Assembly: GCF_030409335.1 (NCBI RefSeq)
Contig: NZ_JAUFPN010000127.1
Location: 12,810-76,809, forward strand
DNA from: Paeniroseomonas aquatica
GTDB taxonomy: Bacteria > Pseudomonadota > Alphaproteobacteria > Acetobacterales > Acetobacteraceae
DNA: 64,000 bases
Direction of reading: 5' to 3'
Shown here in pieces: positions 56,332 through 64,000 of this stretch (the stretch's first letter is position 1; every line of letters starts with the position of its first letter). The notes under the pieces are model-generated. The model did not search any database, was not told the DNA's origin, and saw nothing but the letters and a program-made list of their open reading frames with translations. A program made the translations under genes and the position numbers.

Positions 56332-57987
56332 TCAGCCATAGGCCTCGACGTCGAGCTCGACGCCGCGGCTCATCTGCCTCGGCACCTCCTGGCCGGTCGC
56401 CAGGAGGGCCAGCGCCTCCGCCACCCGGATGCCGTCGACCCCGGCGCTGAGGATGCCCCCGGCATAGCCGGCACCCTCGCCGGCGGGAAACAGGCCCGGG
56501 GTGTTCAGGCTCTGGAAGTCGAAGCCCCGCCGGATGCGGATCGGGCTGCTGGTGCGGGTCTCGACCCCGGTCATGACCGCATCGGGCCGGGCGAAGCCGG
56601 GGATCTGGCGGTCGAAGGCGATGAGGGCCTCCCGCATGGCGGCCACCGCGAAATCCGGCAGGCAGAGCGCCAGGTCGGTCGGGGTCACCCCCGGCTTGTA
56701 GCTGGGCAGGACCTCGCCGAGCTCGGTCGATGGCCGGCCGGCAAGGAAGTCGCCGACGAGCTGCCCGGGCGCCCGGTAGGCGCCGCCGCCGGCCGCGAAG
56801 GCGGCGCTCTCCCAGCGGCGCTGGTAGTCCATGCCGGCGAGGACGTCCCCGGGGTAGTCGGCCGGGGAGATGCCGACGACGAGGCCGGCATTGGCGTTGC
56901 GCTCGGCGCGCGAGTACTGGCTCATCCCGTTCGTCACCACGCGGCCGGGCTCGCTCGTCGCCGCCACCACGGTGCCGCCGGGGCACATGCAGAAGCTGTA
57001 GACGCTGCGGCCGTTGGCCGCATGGTGCACCAGCTTGTAGTCGGCCGCACCCAGCAGCGGGTTGCCGGCATTCGGGCCCCAGCGGGCGCGGTCGATCATG
57101 CCCTGCGGATGCTCGATGCGGACGCCGATGCTGAAGGGCTTGGCCTCCAGATGGACGCCGCGGTCGCGCAGCATGGCGAAGCTGTCCCGGGCGCTGTGGC
57201 CGATGGCCAGCACCACCTGCCGCGCGGCGATCTCCTCGCCCGACTCCAGCGCCACGCCGCGCACGGCGCGGTCCCCGTCGAGCAGCAGGTCGGTGACCTT
57301 GCAGCCGAAGCGGTATTCGCCACCCAAGCGCTCGATCTCGGCGCGGATGCTCTCGACCATGGTCACCAGGCGGAAGGTGCCGATATGGGGGCGGGAGACG
57401 TAGAGGATCTCCTCCGGCGCCCCGGCTTTCACGAACTCCTCCAGCAGCTTCCGGCCGTAGTGCCGGGGGTCCTTGATCTGGCTGTAGAGCTTGCCGTCGG
57501 AGAAGGTGCCGGCACCGCCCTCGCCGAATTGCACGTTGCTCTCGGGCGTCAGCACGCCGCGGCGCCAGAGCCCCCAGGTATCCTTGGTGCGCTGGCGGAC
57601 CACGGTGCCGCGCTCGAGGATGATGGGGCGGAAGCCCATCTGCGCCAGGATGAGCGCGGCCATGAAGCCGCAGGGGCCGGTGCCTATGACGATGGGGCGG
57701 GGGCTGCCCGCGGGCGCCCGGGCCACGAATTTGTAGCGCGTGTCGGGGGCGGGGCGGATATTGGCGTCGCCGGCGTGGCGGGCGAGTACCGCGGCCTCCC
57801 CGGCCACCTCCAGGTCGAGCGTGTAGACCCACATGATGGCGCGGGGCTTGCGCGCGTCATGGCCGCGGCGGAACACCGTCAGGCCCCGCAGCGCGGCCTC
57901 GTCCAGCCCGAGGCGGGCGAGGGTGGCGGCGCGGAGGGCCTCCGGCGGGTGGCCCAGGGGCAGGCGCAGTTCGGTGAGGCGGAGCAT
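56332..57987 (-). CDS. FAD-dependent oxidoreductase (COG2509-like)
   Basis: 551 residues. RPIVIGTGPCGFMAALILAQMG is the dinucleotide fold, preceded by an N-terminal domain (EALRAATLARLGLDEAAL). Conserved family blocks are NVQFGEGGAGTFSDGKLYSQIK, HIGTFRLV, CMCPGGTVVAATSEPGRVVTNG and LNTPGLFPAGEGAGYAGGI. These uncharacterised dehydrogenases are common but unassigned; substrate unknown. Start ATG at 57987. Convergent with the secreted-protein gene, divergent from the AKR gene. Confidence 0.9.
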   Translation of the reverse strand: MLRLTELRLPLGHPPEALRAATLARLGLDEAALRGLTVFRRGHDARKPRAIMWVYTLDLEVAGEAAVLARHAGDANIRPAPDTRYKFVARAPAGSPRPIVIGTGPCGFMAALILAQMGFRPIILERGTVVRQRTKDTWGLWRRGVLTPESNVQFGEGGAGTFSDGKLYSQIKDPRHYGRKLLEEFVKAGAPEEILYVSRPHIGTFRLVTMVESIRAEIERLGGEYRFGCKVTDLLLDGDRAVRGVALESGEEIAARQVVLAIGHSARDSFAMLRDRGVHLEAKPFSIGVRIEHPQGMIDRARWGPNAGNPLLGAADYKLVHHAANGRSVYSFCMCPGGTVVAATSEPGRVVTNGMSQYSRAERNANAGLVVGISPADYPGDVLAGMDYQRRWESAAFAAGGGAYRAPGQLVGDFLAGRPSTELGEVLPSYKPGVTPTDLALCLPDFAVAAMREALIAFDRQIPGFARPDAVMTGVETRTSSPIRIRRGFDFQSLNTPGLFPAGEGAGYAGGILSAGVDGIRVAEALALLATGQEVPRQMSRGVELDVEAYG

Positions 57988-58045
57988 GGGTTTCCAGAAG
58001 GCGACCGGGGCGGGCTAGGCTTCCCTTAGCCGGGAGGGCATTGGG

Positions 58046-59011
58046 ATGGAACAGCGGGTCTTGGGGCGCACGGGGCTGAAGGTCTCGGTGCTGGGCTACG
58101 GCGCCGGGGCGGTGGGCGGGCTGATGGTGCGGGGGACGCCAGCCGAGCAGGAGCGCTCGGTCGGGACGGCACTCGATGCGGGGATCACCTATGTCGATAC
58201 CGCGCCCTCCTATGGCAATGGCGAGAGCGAGCGGAACCTCGGCCGGGTGCTGAAGGCGCTGGGGGCGAGCCCGGTGCTGGGGACCAAGGTGCGGCTGCCG
58301 GCCGAGGCCCGGGGCGATATCGCCGGGGCGATCACCGCCTCGCTGGAGGCGAGCCTGGCGCGGCTGGGGCGGGAGAGCGTGGACCTGTTCCAGCTGCATG
58401 ACCCGATCGGCGGTGCCGAGGGCCTGAGCCTGGCGCAGGTGCTGGAGGAGGCGGTTCCCGCCATGCAGCGGCTGCAGGCGGCGGGGAAGTGCCGCTTCCT
58501 CGGCATCACCGCGCTGGGGGAGGTGGCGGCGTTGCAGGCGCTGTTCGCCAAAGGGGTGATCGATACGGCGCAGGTGCCGTTCAATGCGCTGAACCCCTCC
58601 TGGCTCGGCCTGCTGCCGGCCTGCCTGCCGGGGCAGGACTTCGAGGCCTTGGGGGTCGCGGCGGCGGCGCAGGGCGTCGGGCTGATCGGCATCCGCATCC
58701 TCGCCGCCGGGGCGCTCTCGGGCGAGGCGGCGCGGCACCCGACCGCCATGCCGGAGGTGGCGCCGATCGCCTCGGCCGCCGATTACGCGACCGACCTGGC
58801 CAATGCCCGGCGGCTGGCGCCGCTGGTGGCGGAGGGGGCCGCGGCGTCGCTGGCCGAGCTGGCGATCCGCTTCGCCATCTCCGCGCCGCTGATCGGCACG
58901 GCGCTGATCGGCACGGCATCCCAGGAGCAGCTGGAGGTGGCCCTGGCGGCGGCGGCCAAGGGGCCCTTGCCGGCGGCGGTGCTGGAGCGGGTCGCGGCGC
59001 TGATGGCGTGA
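58046..59011 (+). CDS. Aldo/keto reductase
   Basis: 321 residues. Catalytic tetrad: Asp and Tyr in TYVDTAPSYGNGESE, Lys in VLGTKVRLPAEA, His in LFQLHDPIGG. NADPH-binding block IGTALIGTASQEQLE lies near the end. Substrate unknown; family members reduce aldehydes, ketones or sugars. The stop overlaps the EamA transporter start by four bases (GTGA), so the two are coupled. Confidence 0.92.
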   Translation: MEQRVLGRTGLKVSVLGYGAGAVGGLMVRGTPAEQERSVGTALDAGITYVDTAPSYGNGESERNLGRVLKALGASPVLGTKVRLPAEARGDIAGAITASLEASLARLGRESVDLFQLHDPIGGAEGLSLAQVLEEAVPAMQRLQAAGKCRFLGITALGEVAALQALFAKGVIDTAQVPFNALNPSWLGLLPACLPGQDFEALGVAAAAQGVGLIGIRILAAGALSGEAARHPTAMPEVAPIASAADYATDLANARRLAPLVAEGAAASLAELAIRFAISAPLIGTALIGTASQEQLEVALAAAAKGPLPAAVLERVAALMA

Positions 59012-59898
59012 ACGGCGCCCTCTGGGGCGGCTTCGGCTACCTGATGGTGACGGCCACGGCCTGGGGGCTGAACTGGCCGATCATGAAGCTGCTGATGCAG
59101 GACTGGCCGCCCTTCTCCTTCCGGGTGCTGGCCGCCTGCGGCTCGGTCACCCTGCTCGGGCTGATCGCCCTGGCGCAGGGCGACGGGCTGCTGCCGCGGC
59201 CGGAGCACTGGGGGCGGCTGGCGGTCGCCGGGGTGCTCAACGTCACCTCCTGGCTGCTCTTCGCCCCGCTGGCCATCCTCTGGCTGGATGCCTCGGAGGC
59301 GGCGATCATCGCCTATACCATGCCGGTCTGGGCGACGATGCTGGCCTGGCCCTTCCTCGGGGAGAAGCCGGGCTGGCGGCGGGTGGCCGGGCTGGTGCTG
59401 GGGCTGTCGGGGGTGAGCCTGCTGATGGCCGGACGGCTCGACCTCGGGGGCGGCCCAGGGGCAGGATCCTGGGGCAAGCTGCCGGGCGTGGCGGCGATGC
59501 TGATGACGGCGCTGCTGTTCGCCTGCGGCACCATCTGGACCAAGCGCTTTCCCGTCGCCATGGCGCCGGTGCCGCTGGTCGCCTGGCAGATCGCCATCGG
59601 CGCGCTGCCGGTCGCCGTGGTGGCGCTGGCCTTCGAGACGCTGCGCTTCGGCGCCGTCGGCCGGCTGGGCTGGGGCTGCCTGGTCTATGCCTCGGTCATC
59701 GGGCAATGCCTGGCCTACCTCGCCTGGTTCCGGGCACTGAAGCGGCTGAAGGCGGGGACGGCGGCGATCGGCTCGCTGCTGGTGCCAGTGGTCGGCGTGC
59801 TCGGCAGCGCGGCGCTGCTGGGGGAGCCGCTGGGGCTGCGGCAGGGGGCCGCGCTGGCGCTGACCCTGGGCGGTGTCGCGCTGGCGTCCCGCGGCTGA
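59008..59898 (+). CDS. EamA/DMT-superfamily transporter
   Basis: 296 residues, about ten membrane spans in two five-span EamA halves. TATAWGLNWPIMKLLMQDWPP marks the first, ALLFACGTIWTKRF the second, and the end SLLVPVVGVLGSAALLGEPLG is the typical EamA tail. Members export amino acids, sugars or drugs; the substrate is not predictable. GTG start at 59008 shares bases with the AKR stop. Confidence 0.9.
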   Translation: MNGALWGGFGYLMVTATAWGLNWPIMKLLMQDWPPFSFRVLAACGSVTLLGLIALAQGDGLLPRPEHWGRLAVAGVLNVTSWLLFAPLAILWLDASEAAIIAYTMPVWATMLAWPFLGEKPGWRRVAGLVLGLSGVSLLMAGRLDLGGGPGAGSWGKLPGVAAMLMTALLFACGTIWTKRFPVAMAPVPLVAWQIAIGALPVAVVALAFETLRFGAVGRLGWGCLVYASVIGQCLAYLAWFRALKRLKAGTAAIGSLLVPVVGVLGSAALLGEPLGLRQGAALALTLGGVALASRG

Positions 59899-60061
59899 TC
59901 AACATGGCTTGGTGCCTGACGGTGTCAGCGAAGTCGCCGCGGGCCATGGCATTGCTGTGACAGTCTCGGATGCATCATCGTTTCGGGGCTTCGTTGCTCT
60001 GGGCCATGCAACTGCCGCCCCGTCCCCGCGGTTGTCGTCCTGCCAACCGGAGGAAAGCACC

Positions 60062-60598
60062 ATGGAAAACGACGTCCGCGAATTGCTGGTCGCCCAGCTG
60101 AAGGATGCCTACAGCGCCGAGAAGCAGGCCCTGCGGGCCATGCAGAAGTCCGTCCGCCAGGCGAGCGATCCGACGCTGAAGGACTGCATCACCCTGCATA
60201 TCGAACAGAGCCAGGCGCAGATCGAGAAGGTCGAGCAGGCGCTCGAGTCGCTCGGCGCCAAGCCCGGCCGCGTGGTCTGCGAGGCGATGCGCGGCCTGGT
60301 CGAGGAAGGCACGCATGAGATGGAGGACCACGAGAAGGGGCCGATCCTCGACCTCGTGATCGTCGCCAGCATGCAGCGGATCGAGCATTACGAGATCGCC
60401 GCCTATGGCACCGACATCGCCCTGGCCCAGGCCCTCGGCGAGGGCACGGTGGTGGCGCTGCTCGAGGAGATCCTCGCCGAGGAGAAGCAGACCGACGTCA
60501 AGCTGACCGAGGTGACGCAGTCCAGCCTGATGGCGGCGGCGATGGGCGGGGCGGCGGCGAACGACGCCAAGTCGGGCGGGAAGCGCAAGGCGTCCTGA
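60062..60598 (+). CDS. Ferritin-like DUF892 (YciE/YciF-type) protein
   Basis: 178 residues. ELLVAQLKDAYSAEKQALRAM is the family opening; the four-helix bundle carries acidic residues in EQSQAQIEKVEQALE, MQRIEHYEIAAYGTD and LEEILAEEKQTDVKL, the usual ferritin-like iron positions. YciF proteins are stress-induced; iron binding is inferred. A Lys/Gly tail (DAKSGGKRKAS) ends the chain. ATG at 60062 follows GGAGGAAAGCACC. Stands alone. Confidence 0.92.
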   Translation: MENDVRELLVAQLKDAYSAEKQALRAMQKSVRQASDPTLKDCITLHIEQSQAQIEKVEQALESLGAKPGRVVCEAMRGLVEEGTHEMEDHEKGPILDLVIVASMQRIEHYEIAAYGTDIALAQALGEGTVVALLEEILAEEKQTDVKLTEVTQSSLMAAAMGGAAANDAKSGGKRKAS

Positions 60599-60633
60599 AC
60601 CCTCGGCGGGGGGGCTGGCAGGCGGCCGGGGGT

Positions 60634-60652
60634 GATGTTATCTCATAACATC
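60634..60652. promoter_or_regulatory. Zur-like operator
   Basis: GATGTTAT and ATAACATC are perfect 8-bp arms around CTC. This fits alphaproteobacterial Zur sites (GTTAT-N3-ATAAC core) and lies upstream of a zinc-type ABC importer, as expected for zinc repression. The last base touches the start codon of the 39-codon ORF. Confidence 0.75.
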
Positions 60653-60768
60653 ATGTCCTGGCCCTTTCCCGACCCGCTCGCCCTGTCCTCCGGCGCCGCC
60701 GCCCGCCTCGTGCTGGCGGCGGCCGTCGCGGCCGCGCTCTGGGCCGGCGTCGCCTGGGCCATGGCGGC

Positions 60769-60772
<4 letters not shown>
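60653..60772 (+). CDS. Small hydrophobic leader-type protein
   Basis: 39 codons: a short polar start (SWPFPDPLALSSG), then one membrane span rich in Ala/Leu/Val (LVLAAAVAAALWAGVAWAMAA). Its ATG directly follows the Zur-like palindrome with no room for a ribosome site, so a leaderless mRNA is likely if it is translated. Its stop overlaps the znuC start by four bases (ATGA). Coupled translation of a tiny membrane protein with the importer ATPase is plausible. No family recognised. Confidence 0.6.
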
Positions 60773-61508
<736 letters not shown>

Positions 61509-61509
<1 letters not shown>

Positions 61510-62363
61510 TTCTCGATCCCTTCCTCGAATTCGGCTTCCTGCGCCGGGCGCTAGTCGGCTGCCTGGCGCTGTCGGTGGCGGCGCCGCCGCTCGGCGTCTT
61601 CCTGATGCTGCGGCGGATGAGCCTGACCGCCGACGTGCTGGCGCATGGGATCCTGCCCGGGGTCGCCGCCGGCTTCCTGGTCGCCGGGCTGTCGCTGCCG
61701 GCCATGGCCTTCGGCGGGCTGGTCGCCGGGCTGCTGGTCGCGGTCGGCGCCGGGGCGCTGTCCCGCGCCACGGGGGGACGGGAGGATGCCTCGCTCGCCG
61801 CGCTCTATCTCGTCGCGCTGGCCGCCGGCGTCGCCATGGTCTCGATGCGCGGCGGCGCGGTCGAGCTCACCAACCTGCTGTTCGGCAGCGTGCTCGGGGT
61901 CGACGACGGGGCGCTGCTGCTGATGGCGGGGGCGGCCAGCCTCACCCTGCTGGCGCTGGCGCTCGCGTGGCGGCCGCTGGTGCTCGAATGCTTCGACCCC
62001 AATTTCGCCGCCGCGGTCGGCGCCCGCGGCGCCGGCTGGCACCTCGGCTTCCTCGGGCTGGTGGTGCTGAACCTGCTAGCCGCCTTCCAGGCGCTGGGCA
62101 CGCTCATGGCGGTCGGGCTGATGATGCTGCCGGCGATCGCGGCGCGGCACTGGGCGCGGCAGGTGGGCGGCATGGCCTATGCGTCGGTCGCCATCGCCAT
62201 GGTGGCGAGCGCGGCCGGGCTGCTGCTGTCCTTCCATGCCGATGTCCCGGCGGGGCCGGCGGTGGTGCTCTGCGCCGGCCTCGCCTGGCTGGTCTCGGTG
62301 GTGGCGGGGCCGGTCGACGGGCTGCTGGCCCGGCTGGTCCGCCGCCGCCACCTGGCGGGGTAG
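61509..62363 (+). CDS. znuB: Zinc-type ABC importer permease (ZnuB-like)
   Basis: About 284 residues, eight or nine spans. FLRRALVGCLALSVAAPPLG and MLRRMSLTADVLAHGILPGVA are ABC-3 family hallmarks, with ALGTLMAVGLMMLPAIAARHWA later. The start is unusual: no ATG, GTG or TTG is in frame near the znuC stop. The best candidates are ATT at 61509 (one-base overlap with the stop TGA) giving LDPFLEFGF, or CTG at 61506. Later starts would lose the first span. Inner membrane. Confidence 0.82.
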
Positions 62364-62372
62364 CGCCGGGGC

Positions 62373-63971
62373 TCAGGCCGCCGCCAGCACCATCTCCGCC
62401 GCCTTCTCCCCGATCATGATCGCGGGCGCGTTGGTATTGCCCGAGGTCAGCGTCGGCATGATCGAGGCATCGGCCACCCGCAGCCCGGACAGCCCGTGCA
62501 CCCGCAGCTGCGCATCCACCACCGCCATCGGGTCCTGGCCCATCCGGCAGGTGCCGACCGGGTGGTAGGTCGTCTCCGCCGCGCGCTTCACCCAGTCCAG
62601 GATCTCGTCGTCGCGCTCCTGCGCCACCCCGGGGGCGATCTCCGAGATGCCGAGCGGGGCCAGCGCCCGGGCATTCATCACGCTCCGGGCGATCCGCACC
62701 GCCTGCACCGTCAGCGCGGCATCGACCGGCGAGGAGAGGAAGTTGAAGCGGATCGCCGGCGGCTGGCGGGGATCGGCGCTGGTGACGTGGATGTGGCCGC
62801 GGCTCTCGGGCCGCATCGGATGGGCGTAGCAGGTCATGCCCGCCTGCGCCGCGATCCGCGGCCCCTGCGGCCCCGGCTCGGTCAGCATCGGCACCCAGCC
62901 GAGCAGCAGGTCCGGCGCCTCCAGCCCCTCGCGGGAGCGGACGAAGGCGCGCAGCGGCGCCGCCACCATGCCGAGCATGCCGCCCCCCGAGAGCGCATAC
63001 CGCAGCGCCTGCCGCACCAGCCCGACGCCGCGGCCGCGGTCGTTGAAGGTGACGCCGCGGCTGCCGACCGCCCAGCGGGTGCGCGGCGCGTAGTGGTCGC
63101 GCAGGTTCTCGCCGACGCCGGGCAGGGCGTGCCGCACCGCGATGCCGAGCGCCCGCAGCCGCTCCGGCTCGCCGATGCCGGACAGCTCCAGCAGCTGCGG
63201 CGAATTGATCGAGCCGCCGCTCACCACCACCTCGCGCCCCGCCCGCGCCTCGCGCGGCTGGCCGCCCACCGAATAGCGCACCCCGATGCAGCGCTGGCCA
63301 TCGAGCAGCAGCGATTCGGCCAGCGCCCCGGTCTCGATCCGCAGGTTGGGCCGGCGGCGGATCGGCGCGAGGTAGCATTGCGCCGTGCTCATGCGCCGGC
63401 GGGCGGCGATGGTCGCCTGGCTCATGGCGATGCCGTCCTGGGTCGCGCCGTTGTAGTCGGGGTTGTGGGCGATGCCGACCTCGGCCGCGGCGGCGATCAG
63501 CGCGGCGTAGAGCGGCTCGCTCGGGGCCGGGTTGGTGACCCGGAGCGGGCCGTGGCGGCCGCGGTAGGCGTCGTCGCCCGGGCCCTCGTAGCGCTCCATG
63601 CGCTTGAAGACGGGCAGCACGTCGGCGTAGCTCCAGCCCTTGTTGCCCATCTGCGCCCAGGTGTCGAAGTCCTGCGCCTGGCCGCGGACGAAGGCGAGGC
63701 CGTTGATGGCGCTGGAGCCGCCGAGCAGCCGCCCGCGCGGCACCGGGATGCGGCGGCCGTTGGTGGCGGGCTCGGGCTCCGCGGCATAGAGCCAGTTCAC
63801 CGTCGGGTTGGTCAGCAGCTTGGCGTAGCCGATCGGCACATGCGACCAGGGATGCCCGGCCGGGCCGGCTTCCAGCAGCAGCACCCGGTGGCGCGGGTCG
63901 GCCGAGAGCCGGTTCGCCACCACCGCGCCGGCGGAGCCGGCGCCGACGATGATGTAGTCGTAGCTTTGCAT
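62373..63971 (-). CDS. GMC-family oxidoreductase (choline/alcohol dehydrogenase-like)
   Basis: 532 residues. FAD site DYIIVGAGSAGAVVANRLS at the N-terminus, GMC signature 1 RGRLLGGSSAINGLAFVRG near residue 80, signature 2 GGSINSPQLLELSGIG, and the C-terminal catalytic His in YHPVGTCRMG with Asn/His later in SGNTNAPAIMIGEKAA. It oxidises an alcohol (choline, polyethylene glycol, or similar) with FAD. Ends ten bases after the convergent znuB. Start ATG at 63971. Confidence 0.94.
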   Translation of the reverse strand: MQSYDYIIVGAGSAGAVVANRLSADPRHRVLLLEAGPAGHPWSHVPIGYAKLLTNPTVNWLYAAEPEPATNGRRIPVPRGRLLGGSSAINGLAFVRGQAQDFDTWAQMGNKGWSYADVLPVFKRMERYEGPGDDAYRGRHGPLRVTNPAPSEPLYAALIAAAAEVGIAHNPDYNGATQDGIAMSQATIAARRRMSTAQCYLAPIRRRPNLRIETGALAESLLLDGQRCIGVRYSVGGQPREARAGREVVVSGGSINSPQLLELSGIGEPERLRALGIAVRHALPGVGENLRDHYAPRTRWAVGSRGVTFNDRGRGVGLVRQALRYALSGGGMLGMVAAPLRAFVRSREGLEAPDLLLGWVPMLTEPGPQGPRIAAQAGMTCYAHPMRPESRGHIHVTSADPRQPPAIRFNFLSSPVDAALTVQAVRIARSVMNARALAPLGISEIAPGVAQERDDEILDWVKRAAETTYHPVGTCRMGQDPMAVVDAQLRVHGLSGLRVADASIMPTLTSGNTNAPAIMIGEKAAEMVLAAA

Positions 63972-64000
63972 CGTTTCCTGCCCCCGGCGGTGCCGGCGGC

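Overview
The window looks like chromosome from a very G+C-rich, aerobic alphaproteobacterium, most like the Acetobacteraceae (Roseomonas and relatives). This is inferred from the gene families (RpoH with its RpoH box, hisZ-purA, the LigC repair set, COQ7, Bug binding proteins, F420 genes); no database search was possible.

Positions 1-7199 are an accessory tract. A broken IS630 transposase abuts a complete IS21 element (istA-istB with multiple end repeats), which also cuts off an unknown helix-turn-helix protein. Then come A+T-richer sequence with small genes (DUF1330, MmcQ/YjbR) and aqpZ, ending at the 3' end of a tRNA-Glu(CTC). From 7200 onward the sequence is dense core genome: rluD, rpoH, and a light/DNA-repair block (CPD photolyase, metallophosphoesterase, fasciclin, PdeM, Lhr-like helicase, PAS histidine kinase, BLUF photoreceptor, MBL exonuclease, ATP-dependent ligase). 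After this lie an HxlR/VOC pair, hisZ-purA and a DnaQ-like exonuclease.

The centre, about 26.3-42 kb, is a coenzyme F420 region. cofE, cofD and cofC form a tight operon behind two luciferase-fold enzymes, one of which keeps every active-site residue I recall for F420-dependent glucose-6-phosphate dehydrogenase. Opposite lies a fused CofG-CofH protein (FbiC), followed by three more luciferase-fold genes, so synthesis, reduction and use of F420 can all be read from one locus. Two lipase-like paralogues in opposite orientation bracket the biosynthetic core; the second carries three 38-residue C-terminal repeats.

The right part holds flavin oxygenases, VOC proteins, an MBL hydrolase, a divergent GAF histidine kinase/response regulator pair, DksA-type zinc finger, acetamidase, class II aldolase, RlpA, a Tyr/Pro-rich secreted protein, Nudix hydrolase, an Atm1-type ABC exporter, an AKR-EamA pair, a ferritin-like DUF892 protein, a zinc-type ABC importer preceded by a Zur-like palindrome and a 39-codon ORF, and a GMC oxidoreductase.

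The observations most worth following are the self-contained F420 locus, photosensory genes embedded in the LigC repair cluster, and the Zur-like operator that touches the start codon of the small ORF.
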